Source: Salvator merianae
Taxonomy: Eukaryota; Chordata; Lepidosauria; Squamata; Teiidae
Assembly (NCBI GenBank): GCA_003586115.2
Contig: QVOM02000034.1
Location: forward strand, 109,283,610 to 109,347,609
DNA: 64,000 nucleotides
Direction: 5' to 3'
The notes beneath the pieces are model-generated. The model was not told where the DNA came from. It saw only the letters and a list, made by a program, of their open reading frames with translations, and searched no databases. Position 1 is the stretch's first letter, and every line of letters starts with the position of its first letter. The position numbers and the translations under genes were made by a program. Positions 47,962-58,932 of this stretch are shown one piece after another.

Positions 47962-49237
47962 GTAAGTTTAAAAAAAAGAAAGGTTTCATTTCTGTTTTAG
48001 TTTAGCCTGATTTCATCTATAAGTCCTGTTCTCTTATAACATTTTTATGCTTTCCCCCTTTTGTCCATTTATCTATCTGTGTTTGGCTTTTTCCAGTATG
48101 AAGCCTTTATTAAGCCACCTGTGTAGATGATGGTCTTGTAGTTTTGAATAGAAGAGACATTTATGAAACACTGTGACTCAGCCTATCTGTTTCCATGCAT
48201 TTTGGCCAGTTCTTTTTTACAGCTGCTTCTCCACAATGATTTCTGATAGTCTTATCAAAATATTATCAGAGCATTGATTATTATTTTCAGTAATTGCATA
48301 CAAGTCTTATTCTTCTCCAAGACTATGTGTTTGAGATATGAATGAGCATAGGTCCTCCTCAATTTATGTGCCTTTCCTTCAGTTTCTCTTTAGCGACTGT
48401 CCACTCAACAAGTTGTCTGCAACTTTTGCTTCCACTTTTGAATATGTCATGTCATCCAGTCTGGACAGAATGTGGTCCACTTTAACTTTGATTAGTTATA
48501 GATGACCTGATTTCCAACTGCCTTCTCCAAAATTGACAAAATTAGTAATAGTTAATGTAAGTGACTGATAATAATGGCTGACACTAATTAAGCAGAGCAG
48601 CTCTGAGTTAGCTACCTTGTTAGGTGGGACAACTGTATTTCTGTGGATGCTGTTTTGCCTGCACAGAGGAAGATGTGAGGGTCAGGAGCTGTTAATTACT
48701 AAATAAGCTATGACCTTTCTCATATCACTGATTAAAGAGACAACTAGAGAAAAGCTGATCAAACAATATATTTTTTCATCCTACTCTGGCAGGATTGAGG
48801 GAAAACTTTTGAAATCTTTTCCTAGCTCCCAGGAATAAGAAGTGTATAGACTTGGCAGAAAGGTAGACTCATTCATACCATATGTTGTGCACGCTGGTGG
48901 AATTATCTTGAGGTTTCCATGTTGGGAAAGATTGATTTAGTATGACATTTGAATATAGCACGTATCTATCTGGCCAGTCACTGTGGAAATATATCTTTTG
49001 CAATGTAAGCTTGATTCACTAGAGATCAGTGAGATACCACCAAACTTTTTGATTTTCAAAATTGTTTTCATTAGTAGAAAAATAGCCCAGCAGTTCTGTT
49101 ACAAAAAAAGAAGCAAAACTGGCATTTTGCAGGCTGTGGGTTTCTTAAAGTAAACATTCTGTATGTCAGTCTGATGTTTTGGTAGACATTTTGTCTTTAA
49201 CAAAGCATAAGTGAACTTCCTTATGTTCTCTTGGCAG
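47962..49237 (+). other. ARHGAP29 intron 4, nothing recognised
   Basis: AT-rich intronic sequence with consensus GTAAGT donor and CTCTTGGCAG acceptor. I see no repeat or RNA gene. Confidence 0.7.
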
Positions 49238-49310
49238 AGTTTCAGACTTCCTTATGGGAGATGTGGATAATAGCTCAGCATTGGGTCTTCCAGTATCTCG
49301 ACAGAGTCAG
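49238..49310 (+). CDS. ARHGAP29 exon 5
   Basis: Acceptor CTCTTGGCAG ends at 49237; donor CAG|GTAGGA begins at 49311. Phase 2 in, phase 0 out, residues 168-192. The encoded V-S-D-F-L-M-G-D-V is followed by LGLPVSRQSQ, matching the family at this position. Confidence 0.92.
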
Positions 49311-49824
49311 GTAGGAATATACTCATGCATTTTTAAAATAACACTTTGTTTTTAATATTATTACAGAAAATAGCATAGTTTCTGAAAAAATTTGAGTTAA
49401 AATTGTGTTGTATAAATACTATAATATTAATGTAGCCATATGTTAATGTTTTGAAGGAAGCAAGAAACAGTATCTTAATACATACGTTTATACTAATTTA
49501 TAATTTCCTTGTTGATTTCTGTTGCTTATTGCAGTAGGTAGGCTGCAAAAATAGTATCAGAAAATTCTGAATTTGAAATGGCACCTTAGAATACTTCTCA
49601 TACTTTAGTTGCCTTACCAGCACTTTGTAAATTAAGGCATATAAATTAGAGACACTGCATGCAAGGAAAGTGTACCATTTAGGTTGGAGATTTGCATTTC
49701 ACCTGGAATATAAAGTTTCTCTTTTGGCAGCCTGATTTTGTAAGGGAGATGTTTAAACCCCCTAATCATTCTGGTTGCCCTTTTCTGCACTTTTTCCATT
49801 TCTATAATTCTGTTTTTGAAGTGT

Positions 49825-49857
<33 letters not shown>

Positions 49858-50024
49858 AGGCTCACTATAGATTTATCAAGATCTACAATGATGCTTGCAG
49901 GCTTATTTTATATTTCTTTTCTAATTATCCGTAGCAATGAATTTAATTTTTTCAGTGCTTCAGTGCACTGGGTACATTTCCATTGTGTTATTCACCAGAA
50001 TCCCAAGTTTTCAAGTACCCTGAA

Positions 50025-50085
50025 TTTTATTATTTATTTATATTTATATCCTGCCCTATACCTGAAGGTCTCAGGGTGGATCACA
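50025..50085 (-). mobile_element. LINE 3' tail fragment (L2-type), minus strand
   Basis: In reverse it reads CCACCCTGAGACCTTCAGG, TATAGGGCAGGATATAAAT and TAAATAAATAATAAA, the 3' terminus shared with 18205-18275. It forms the left part of the insert in CR1. Confidence 0.55.
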
Positions 50086-50130
50086 CTAAAATCACTATAA
50101 ATACAGGTAATGATTCCCATCCTTCTATCT

Positions 50131-50381
50131 CTTCTCCACTCTCCTCAGGCAAGATGGTTTTTGATGGCAGTTGGAGGAGGGAGGAGCCACTGCTAGAAGC
50201 AAAATGGCAGAGCAATCAAGCTGCTGCCTCTTCTCCACTTCCCTTAGGCAAAATTGTACATAGCTTTCAGGTGGCAGTTGGAGGAGAGAGGGGTCACCCC
50301 TGGAAACAAAATAGCAAAGTAACCCAGCATGCTGCCTCTTCTCTACTCCTCTCAGGCAAGATGGTTCATAGCTTAGTTGTC
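50131..50381 (+). repeat. minisatellite, two full units and one partial (about 99-108 bp)
   Basis: Units start at 50131, 50230 and 50338, each opening CTTCTCCACT (CTTCTCTACT in the third) then CTCAGGCAAGATGGTT-like, followed in the first two by GGCAGTTGGAGGAG and GCTGCCT at the end. Units differ by about 15-20%. The array sits next to the LINE tail, within CR1, and may belong to one composite retroelement. Confidence 0.75.
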
Positions 50382-51169
50382 GTCAGCAAACTTTGCCATC
50401 TCATTGGTTATTGCTACTTCTGAATCTCAAAGCTGAACCTTGAGGGACCCACTTTTGACTTCCATCTGCTCTGACAATTGTCCATTTATTATTAGTCTCT
50501 GTTTCCTGTCCTTTAGCCAGTTACCAAACCAGAACAGAACCTGTCCTGTTTCGTGACTGATTAGTTTACTCAGGAATCTTTGATGAGTAAACTCAGAAGC
50601 CTTCTCAATGTCCAGATAGACACTGTCACCTGGGTCACCTTTATTCATGTGCTCATGAATTCTAACATTATTCTAACAAATTAGCAAAGCATTATTTACC
50701 CTTGCAGAAGCCAAGCTGATTTTCCTTCAGCAATGCTTGTCCTCTATGTGTGCACTAATTATATCTTTCACCTTACTTAGACCTGATATTAAGCTGTTCA
50801 GTCCAAATTTTGCCAAATAAATAGCACGGTAGATAATTACTGTATTGTACTGTAGTTTTGCAAAATGAAATGCAGCTCATATCCTCGTTGAGGGGAGCTC
50901 CTCTTAAACAAAAATAGCATGAGTCCTATTATGATTGCACTCTTTTTCTTTTTTTGCTGCCATGTGTCTAAAATATTTTTATCATTTCTTTATTAATTAA
51001 GGCTTTGAGGAAGGGCAATAGTAGTAAATAAAATGTAAATGCACTGTCATTACACATAAGATGCTGATCAACAGCAGAAAAAGATAAACAAAAAGATGAA
51101 ATAATTAATTTCCAGGCCGAAAGTATGCAGAAGTAATTATTTTTTAATCTACCTGTTTACATATTTATC

Positions 51170-51430
51170 AACACTGTCAGTATGTATTTATTTACATTTA
51201 TACCCTACCCTATACCACAAGGTCAGAGGTATAATGCAAAAGTTAAAAACAAATCTAAAAGAGATTTTAAAAATTAATCTAACTTTATAGCACTCAGGAG
51301 GAAAGGAAAGCTTGGATAAAAAGTGCATCTTCACCACATGTCTAAATGTAAAGATGCATGATGCGTCACAGAGGAGAGGCTGTTCCATAATCTGAGAGCA
51401 GTATTTAACTTGATAGGAGATGTTTGATAT
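51170..51430 (+). mobile_element. interspersed repeat family B copy 3
   Basis: TATTTATTTACATTTATACCC, CCACAAGGTCAGAGG, AAAGTGCATCTTCACCACATG and AGAGGCTGTTCCATAATCTGAG match the order of blocks in family B (head, A-rich body, cargo segment). Only the first half is present. Confidence 0.45.
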
Positions 51431-53318
51431 GTTTTATAAGAATGCTATTGGACAGCTTTGCCAAAGCACACATTAAATTAAAGGGTCTATAATCTCTCCC
51501 CTCTTTCCAAATTCCTTATTAAAAGGGAATCAGGGACAATACAATTCTCAGTCAATTTTCTGAAATGGCACGTAGTCTCATTTAAAACAGGATTTGCACC
51601 CAATCTACATTGTTTGATCCATGACAAGCAAAGCTTCTCTCTAGTATGAGTTTAGCATTATTTCATTAGTCTGTGTCCGCTCAGCCATTGTTGAGAGTTC
51701 AGATCACTTCCTTCATAGTTTTCTTTGCCTCTCATAAAATGTGGGAACAGGAAAAGGTTCATGCTCTGCAAACCAAATCACAATCATGGCAAAGATATGA
51801 ACTCACTAGTCAGAAAAGGTGTTTTAGTAGTTTAAAAACAAAACAAAACTGTCCCCTAACATTTTTTTCATACATTGGAGATACATCCAAAATTGTTAAA
51901 GGCCACAGAGAGAATCACTCCAAATTTTTGTTGGTTAAGGAGTAGAGGGGGATATGTCTTATTCAGGGGACATTATTAAGTGAGTACAGTAGGAAACAAG
52001 TGAATATCGTGAATTTCATGTGGAGCCTTCAAGACTTCCTGCTTGGCAGCTGACTAAGCAATTCAGGGCAGAGTAACTGTAAAGCAGTATATGAAACCGG
52101 TGCCTTTTGTCACCTTAACCCAAAAATGGGAGATATAAGAGAAATGACACTAATGCCTCTCCACTTTGTTTATGTATTCTAAAATGCGATCTCAGCTTAA
52201 TGATGCTCAGATGTGCGGAAAATATTAGAAAACTATTTTACAGTTATATGGTTTTGAAGTCAGATTTTTGTTGGCTGAGAATATATTTTTTCTTTGTCTG
52301 GGGTTGAGTCTTTAAAGGGGGGATCCTGCTGAATCGCACTCAGCCTTGTTACATTTATTTTCAAAGAGGGATATGTATAAAAGACACTGAGCCTGATTCT
52401 CATTTCCATTATTCTTTGTGTTGCACAGTTAAATGGCCTCTATTCTTGTTAAGTCACCGGTTGTTTATACACATATATTTAAGGAAGGAATAGTGCATTT
52501 GTTGAGGGTTTTTTGAGCAGAAAGGGAAGTTTTTGTCTCTCTTACATCTGTACTTGGAACAAGGTACAACAGGAGATTCAGGGGAACTCCTGATTCCCAG
52601 TATACTCCTAGCTGCTGACATCTTAACATCCAAGACTGAATTTACCCTTAACTAAAAAGACCGCAGAAAACATCCTTCATGTGAGAAGATGCAGTCCTTA
52701 TCAGAAGTTTCCCAGTATGCTAAAGAGTATAAGAAAGGATTTTCAGGAGAATTTTGAATGAGTAATAACCACGCAGAATGCACAGTTTGCTCAAACAGGA
52801 CACATCAAAATGCAGTCATCAGAAATGAATTGTATAATCTCTGGGCAAAAGTTGCAGAGTTTGAGTGCAGCTTAAGAGTAGACTCGATAATTTTTGTTGT
52901 AACATTACAGTTAACAGTGAGGAGGAGTCTAGACTGAATTTAAAACAATTTGATGATCATTTTCAGGGATAGAAGTAATTCAGAAGTATAATCTTCATTC
53001 TTCCTCTTTGTTTTTGTTCCACAGTTTTAAATCTGTCAGGTTTTTAAGTATTATATAAAATATAAGAAAGAGAATATTGGTTAAACTGCTTGCAGTGTTC
53101 TGGGCTTCTTCACAACTCTTCACAGAAAAGGATCCTTTTTGCACAAGCTATATTTTGTACTGGAATTTTTGAGATAATGAGGAACATGTGAAGGAGAGTT
53201 TTCTTTTTCCAGAAACACTTTGCAATACATGTAAGGGAAACTGTAGTTTTTGTATACTGACTACAGGCAGATATGAACATTGCATGCAGTTTGCATTCAA
53301 AGTATGAATGGGCCGTCT

Positions 53319-53824
53319 GTAGTGGTATATACGAACATAAAATGAGTGGTTCAGTTCATAACAAACTCAAACTGGCTATGGGTCAGATTACTTGACCAGA
53401 TGGTTTGTTAAACAGTTGGTAAATCTCCCTTATGCATGCAGCCTTCCCCCAGTCACACCCATGCTTCCCCACAATCAAATCCTGGCCTCTCACAGTAACA
53501 TGTTGGCCTCTCCACCTTCTCGCATTGTGTGTGTGATGTCACTTCATCATGGACCACCATCCCCATTGTGTTCACAGCTTTCCTTTGTGTGTCATGCCCT
53601 ACTTTCCAGGCAGCCAAAGGTGGCCTACAGCTGAAAACCAAGTGTAGTTTGGGGGTTTGTTTTTTGGGGGGCCAGCAAGTTGGCATGATTGAGGCCTGCT
53701 AGGCCTCTGGAAGTGGAGAACAATGGGTCCTTCCAGTGGGCCATACATGCCTCCACTTCCTGGAAGCCTTCAATCCCTTGGGTTCATTCTGAATTGGTTC
53801 AAAACAGGTTCAGCACATGACTAG
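53319..53824. mobile_element. hAT-like non-autonomous element, 0.5 kb
   Basis: The left end TAGTGGTATATACGAACATA pairs with the right end read in reverse (TAGTCATGTGCTGAACC), both followed inward by a GGTTCA/CAATTCA-type motif. Such GAACC-rich termini are typical of reptile hAT elements. Interior is non-coding and moderately GC-rich. Target duplication not resolved. Confidence 0.4.
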
Positions 53825-54179
53825 TTTTCTATGATATTATCTTACAAAAAAATAATAATAAATAACCCCTCCAGAAAAAAGCAACTTAATTTGGAACCAT
53901 TTACACCTAAGTTTTAATTCAGCTTCATTGCATCTTCACAGTGAGAGAACACAAGTGGCTAATCATTTTCTGTCCACATTGTCTAACCCAAAGGTGAATT
54001 TTCAGAGTTAGACAATGCAGAAAGAAAAGAACTTGTCACTTTGGTGATGTGTTTTCTCACTGAAGTGGGATGGGCTCTTACTAGCAAATTTGTGGTAAGA
54101 GGAAAAAATCTGTTCCTTTTAATCTTCTGTTTCTTGGAGAGCTTCCCTGATTGGCTGAAAGATGTATGAATGATGTCAA

Positions 54180-54720
54180 GCATTCACAACGGCTTGGTCC
54201 CTGGATATCTGAACGAGTCCTTTTCCCATATAGACCTGTCTGGGTATTAGGATCCCAAGGAGAAGCCTTCTTATTGTTCTATCACCTTCAGAGATGCAAG
54301 AGGTGGTGATATATGAAAAGGCCTTTTCCGCGATGGCCCCCAGACTTGGAATGGCCTTCCAGGCATCAGTCATATGGGCCCTTTCTGCACGTTATATCCT
54401 GGAATAGGGACCTGCCATGCTTAGTGCAAACTATAAAAGGCCTTGTCTAGGACCTACCATAGTCTGCACTAGCATGCAGATGGCAAGTCTCTATTTTGAG
54501 ATACAGTCTGGGATAAGGCCAATTGCAGAAAGGCCCATGGTTTTCAGCACCTAGTTAAAACATACCTCTTTATCTAGGTCACCTCCCTCTGACTGTTGCT
54601 CTTTGAGGATGAATGGGATGGACTTTTATTATGTTTATAGTATATTTGTTGATCTTACTAATGCTGTGACCCACCTTTGGATAAAGGGTGGGATATAAAT
54701 AACTAAATAATACACTAGCC
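54180..54720 (+). mobile_element. L2 LINE 3' end with a MITE insertion
   Basis: The ordered L2 C-terminus/3' UTR blocks are AAAGGCCTTTTCC, CCCAGACTTGGAATG-like (54345-54360), CAGCACCTAGTTAAAAC (54545) and the tail CCCACCTTTGGATAAAGGGT with GGGATATAAATAACTAAATAA (54669-54711). The MITE at 54377-54535 interrupts it. Confidence 0.7.
54377..54535. mobile_element. MITE within L2 tail
   Basis: The left terminus GGGCCCTTTCTGCACGTTAT pairs with the right terminus read in reverse (GGGCCTTTCTGCAATTGG). About 160 bases with no coding. The L2 body flanks it on both sides. Confidence 0.7.
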
Positions 54721-55389
54721 TAGTAAAATATTTAGGTCTTGTGTATTAGATGGAGTTTTGCCATTTTTGCTGATACAAATCACGTATATTCATATTTCAT
54801 TTGTGCAATACAGTTCTTTTGCTCAAGACTGGCAGTTGTTCATCAGATGTTTTATTTTGCAAATGTGATAGGAGCAGTACATTGCTGTCATAAAAAAATG
54901 AAGTGTTTCCACTACATATTCACTGAGCTTCATATTACAAGTGTGTTTGTGACTGCTACAAAAGCCTGTTGAATATTAGTGTTATTTGTTAAAATTTTTC
55001 ATATCACCAGTATCTACGTTATATTCTAAATTTTTATTTTTGCATTTGTAGTCTATTTTCTCTAAACAGCTCGAAGCAGGGAACATTCTCATTTTTTGTC
55101 TGCTCAACAACTCTGACTAAGAGGCAATAACTGATCACCCAGTGATCTTTTGTGGGTTATTGGGAATTTGAACTCTGGTGCCCCAGTTGGCAGTCGAGGA
55201 TTTCTTTTTTAGATAATTTGCTCTGTCAATGCTTTAAAAGACTGTTTGAAAATATTTGACATAGGTCAAGGAGTCTCTGGCATCCAAATTATTTTGCTTT
55301 CTGACCCATTGTAGATTTTAAATAGGGATTGATTTTATTAGAAATGAGAACATTGAAAAAAATATTGCAGGCTTATTGTTTAATCATTT

Positions 55390-55645
55390 AAACTTTGGAA
55401 CAGCCTCCTTCTGGAGGTTCACTAGACACCTACATTATATGGTTTTCAGTGCCTGTTTAAAACATGCCCAGACCTTTTATGTTTAATTTCCTCTGAGTGC
55501 TATGCTGCCAGGCAGGGAGAGAGGATTATATTTTAAGTATGTTTTTAGGTATGTTCTATATATTTTACCTTTTTAATGTTGTGATTGGTCCTAGGACCTT
55601 CTGATGAAGGGAAGGATATAAATTCTTAAATAGTAAATAAATAGG
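55390..55645 (+). mobile_element. L2 LINE 3' end
   Basis: GGAACAGCCTCCTTCTGGAGG, CAGTGCCTGTTTAAAACATG and the tail CTGATGAAGGGAAGGATATA followed by AATAAATA define an L2 3' terminus. It ends about 50 bases upstream of exon 6. Confidence 0.65.
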
Positions 55646-55695
55646 CTTATTCAATTGATGTTAAACCTAAAAGACTGTGTTTTATTGTATGCCAG

Positions 55696-55762
55696 TCCTT
55701 TGAAAACCTTTCTGTGGATTCTGGGGGATCGCTGCATGAAAGAGATGACATTCAGGGGACAG
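55696..55762 (+). CDS. ARHGAP29 exon 6
   Basis: Acceptor TGTATGCCAG ends at 55695; donor ACAG|GTAAGC begins at 55763. Phase 0 in, phase 1 out, residues 193-214, SFENLSVDSGGSLHERDD. The S-F-E-N-[LV]-S-V motif is conserved. This starts the region assigned to the F-BAR domain in human ARHGAP29. Confidence 0.9.
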
Positions 55763-56221
55763 GTAAGCATTCCTTATGATTTTGTGCTTTACTGCTGTTT
55801 TAGATAGTAAAGATTAAGGCTAATCATGTATAAAAATAGCTACAAATAGCAAGTTTTTGCTAAACAAGATGTATTGAAGAAGGAAATCACTAGGATTCAG
55901 AGTAGTTTGTTTAGAATGAAAGATATCACTATCTGTATTGGTGGGAGCAGTAAAATACGCTTCAGCTCTTCAGACTTTCTTCTTCTTCTTGAGGCTTTAC
56001 GGAAAAAGTTTTCTGTTGACCATATGATTTGCTAAGATACAAGTCAGTGACCCTTTAGTTTGCTCTAAACCTGTGTCAGTCCTGTTTAGCATCAACTAGC
56101 ATTACAGAGAATCTTAAGATCAGAGCTACTTTAGCCTTCACAGTTGGCTGATACTGGCTTTGCAGTCCCTGTGTGGTCATGTCTAAAATTCACTTCTTTG
56201 CATTTGACACTCTGTTTTCAG

Positions 56222-56359
56222 GGCACCTTAGAGCTGAAGAAATTGATAATGTTCTTCTAAGAAATGATAATGGAATCGAATCTGCTCTATCTTATGCTAA
56301 AACATGGTCAAAATATACGAAGGATGTAGTTGCATGGGTAGAGAAAAAGCTAAACTTGG
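56222..56359 (+). CDS. ARHGAP29 exon 7
   Basis: Acceptor CTGTTTTCAG ends at 56221; donor TTGG|GTGAGT begins at 56360. Phase 1 in and out, residues 215-260. Encodes the conserved ALSYAKTWSKYTKDVVAWVE and KKLNL at the start of the F-BAR helices. Symmetric exon. Confidence 0.95.
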
Positions 56360-56581
56360 GTGAGTGGTTCTTTCTGGTATCTAATGAGCTTTGTCATGAT
56401 GGAATTACATGTGTTGTCAGGCTTGTGCTACAGACTGTCAGTAATGTGATTTCTAAATTAGTAGCTGTTCACTGAAATGAATGGCTGTGTTGCCTGTTTT
56501 TTTGTGGCTGAAGTAGCTATAGCAAAATAATGTTACTGCAGAGTGTAGAGTAATCTGTACTTCTTTGGTCTTTCTCTGCAG

Positions 56582-56646
56582 AAATGGAATGTGCTAGAAA
56601 CCTGGCAAAAATAGCAGAGACAACTAAAGCTGTTCTTGGTCCTCAG
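56582..56646 (+). CDS. ARHGAP29 exon 8
   Basis: Acceptor CTCTGCAG ends at 56581; donor CAG|GTAAGT begins at 56647. Phase 1 in, phase 0 out, residues 261-282, with RNLAKIAETTKAVLGPQ. Part of the F-BAR helical bundle. Confidence 0.93.
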
Positions 56647-57062
56647 GTAAGTGTTCAATTAATAGAAATGTACTAACATTGCTTTTCATGATAGGCATTC
56701 CATTGAACTCTGTTCCGCTACTGCCTTCCTGATTATTTTAGCTTTTGGGTTGATAGATTAAATTCTTCTGAGATACCTTTGGCTTATTATGTCATTGTTT
56801 TCTCATATCTGAAAGAAAGAGTTTAACGGTAAGGTTTGTAAGAGCATCCAGCTCTTCTTGTTGTGCATGTGTTTGAGTTATAAATGCAGTTTAATAAATG
56901 GTGTTTTAACTAAGCTTTTAAAATTATTATTAAGAGAAGTATGGTAAAATAACACAGTTATTGAAGTTTTGGAATGGATCTGTTTAAATTATTTGAAACA
57001 GGAAAAACTGGATCTAGATAGACATTCTAGTAATTTAATACTTTATGTGCTTTTGTTTATAG

Positions 57063-57173
57063 GATTACATGCCATTCCAATCAATATTCATAAATGCATT
57101 CCAAAATGAAATAGAAAATAGTCAACTTTGGCAACAAACCGCAGTAGCTCTCCAAACAAATAAATTTATTCAG
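57063..57173 (+). CDS. ARHGAP29 exon 9
   Basis: Acceptor TGTTTATAG ends at 57062; donor CAG|GTAAGA begins at 57174. Phase 0, 37 codons (residues 283-319). Encodes D-Y-M-P-F-Q-S-I-F and LWQQTAVALQTNKF, matching the family. Confidence 0.94.
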
Positions 57174-57272
57174 GTAAGACCAGCTATTTGTAGAAGTATT
57201 TCTAGATAAATGGATCAAATTGATTTAGCCATTCACTTTTCCTTATTCTGACACTGGATTTTTCTTATGTAG

Positions 57273-57353
57273 CCACTCCTTGTGAGAAAAAATGAACTGG
57301 ACAAACAAAGGAAGGAGTTCAAGGAACTTTGGCAACGAGAACAAAAGAAAATG
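57273..57353 (+). CDS. ARHGAP29 exon 10
   Basis: Acceptor CTTATGTAG ends at 57272; donor ATG|GTTAGT begins at 57354, a weaker site than its neighbours. Phase 0, 27 codons (residues 320-346). Encodes PLLVRKNELDKQRKEFKELW, a charged helix of the F-BAR core. Confidence 0.93.
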
Positions 57354-57649
57354 GTTAGTAGCTTTGCACTTTACATGTCTATCTTGTGATTAGAATATTT
57401 AAACTGGTTTTTGAACTCGCTTGCAAAGCGCATTATATTTTATGGGCATTAAATGCATGTTCTAGAGGTTCATTACTGCATTATACAATTGCTCTACTTT
57501 TTTCTTTCCATTTGTGCCATAAAGATTGTGTGTTTTTCTTAACGCCCATTCACATAGTGGTCTATTCAAGTTTTGAGTTGGAGAAGTAAGGCATAATAGT
57601 TAAATTCAACGTGGAAATTTCAAACGATAATTTTCCTTTGATTGAACAG

Positions 57650-57832
57650 CAAGAACTGGAATCCAGTGTAAGAAAAGCAAAGCTATTATATATTCAACGG
57701 CAAGATGAATATGAGAAGGCAAAATCATCAACTGTTCGTGCTGAAGAAGAACACCTGGCCTTCAGTGGAGTTATTAAAGATGCCAGCAAGCTAGAAAAGA
57801 AACGAAAATTGGAAGAGGAAGCTCTTCAAAAA
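57650..57832 (+). CDS. ARHGAP29 exon 11
   Basis: Acceptor TTGATTGAACAG ends at 57649; donor AAA|GTAAGG begins at 57833. Phase 0, 61 codons (residues 347-407). Encodes LYIQRQDEYEKAKSS, RAEEEHL and LEKKRKLEEEALQK: a strongly charged coiled-coil helix that dimerises F-BAR proteins and presents a basic face to membranes. Confidence 0.95.
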
Positions 57833-57928
57833 GTAAGGAGAGTCTTTATATAGGTTAGCAAGGAAAGAGTGTCACTTTAGTGCTTGAAAAGGTGTCCTGA
57901 TTATCTTCCTTACTTAATTGTGTTGTAG

Positions 57929-58066
57929 GCTGAAGAGGCCAGTGAACATTTCAAAGCCAGCATGGCTGAAATTGAAGAAAAGCGGAATGAGCTAGAAATT
58001 TTTAAAAGTGATGTATTAACACAGCTGCGGGAACTTGTTTATCAGTGTGACCTCACTCTCAAAGCA
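57929..58066 (+). CDS. ARHGAP29 exon 12
   Basis: Acceptor GTGTTGTAG ends at 57928; donor GCA|GTAAGA begins at 58067. Phase 0, 46 codons (residues 408-453). Encodes AEEASEHFK, EEKRNELE and LTQLRELVYQCDLTLKA, the end of the F-BAR helical region, closely matching the mammalian protein. Confidence 0.95.
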
Positions 58067-58341
58067 GTAAGAACGTGTGCTTTAATTTGTTCCGGACTAG
58101 AACAGTTTCTCTAGTATTTCATGTTGAAGCATCAGAATCATAACTGTGATTAGATGTATCTTCTCACTGCCTAACTGAGTAAGACAACACTGTTTGTTCT
58201 ATCCAGACAATTCCCCAAACTGTGGGGTTGTAAAACAGTCATACCCTGAGTTGCTCAGGTTCTATTTACGCATTCATTATTGCAGTAATTGTGACTCACC
58301 TCAATTTATTCAGGCTGCAGTTTCATTATAATGTGTTTTGG

Positions 58342-58932
58342 ATCCAGATCCCCCAGTCTGTTGGGCTAAAGAAGGAGGTGCAGCAGCTGCTGGTATGGCA
58401 TGTGGCTGCGCCTGCTCTCCATTGGGAGGTAGCAGAAGAAGGTGATCGGCAAAGATGGTTGCCACGACGGCAATTAGATCATTTTAAAAAAGCACAGGAG
58501 CCCTGCCGGCTGCTGGTAGAGGCTGCTGGTAGAGGCTGAGCTGTCAGGCTGCTGAATCAAGAGGTAATATGAGGAAGGGATGACTGGATTAAAGTGGGGG
58601 GCCTGCAGATGGCATCTCACCTGATGCCTGCATAGGAAGGCAGGGAGCCATCAGGTGAGTTGCTGTCTGCAGGTGCTTGCTTTGATCCAGTTGTCCTCAG
58701 ATTGCCTCTTGCCTCAACAGCTCGGTTGCCCCTGGAGCAGCCATTACTGTAATTGACGCATTTCTCATGCTTTCTTAAAATGGTCTAATCACTGCTGCAA
58801 CCACAGAATGCCCTCCCCAGCTTCTCCTCCAGCCTTAAACACTCACACGAAGATCCCATTCAGCAGCAGACCATTTCAGCTGCTAATGGACCCCTTCTGC
58901 AGCCCAGTCTGCAGTAAGTGGTACCTGCCTTC
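58342..58932. mobile_element. long imperfect inverted repeat (foldback/MITE)
   Basis: The two arms mirror about a centre near 58637. Inner pair: CTCACCTGATG (58616-58626) with CATCAGGTGAG (58649-58659). Next: GCCTGCAGATGG (58601-58612) with CTGTCTGCAGG (58664-58674), and ACTGGATTAAAG (58583-58594) with CTTTGATCCAGT (58680-58691). Further out: TTAGATCATTTTAAAAAAGC (58475-58495) with GCTTTCTTAAAATGGTCTAA, and an outer AGAAGGAGGTG/ CCCCTTCT pair with CAGTCTG/CAGACTG near 58354 and 58908. No coding, GC-rich relative to flanks, identity lower in the outer third. Family unknown. Confidence 0.7.

Larger units (their letters stand above)
49630..50830 (-). mobile_element. CR1 LINE, minus strand, interrupted
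   Basis: On the minus strand the frame 50648-50427 encodes the region with LDIEKASEFTHQ, LSKLISH, GNWLKDRKQRLIINGQ and VKSGSL (reverse-transcriptase palm), then KFADD at about 50385. The frame 49865-49632 encodes the C-terminal LEYCVQFWSPHFKNRIIEME followed by VQKRATRMIRG. About 355 bases of foreign sequence (50025-50380) separate the two parts, and some CR1 sequence is missing at the join. Confidence 0.8.
49311..55695 (+). other. ARHGAP29 intron 5
   Basis: Contains a minus-strand CR1 with a minisatellite insert (49630-50830), a family-B copy (51170-51430), a hAT-like element (53319-53824) and two L2 3' tails (54180-54720, 55390-55645). Nothing is recognised in 51450-53300 or 54740-55380. 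The acceptor is TGTATGCCAG at 55695. Confidence 0.7.

Noticed and set aside
57386..57589. 67-codon frame between exons 10 and 11
   Set aside because: Intronic; not conserved in ARHGAP29 and lies between good splice sites.
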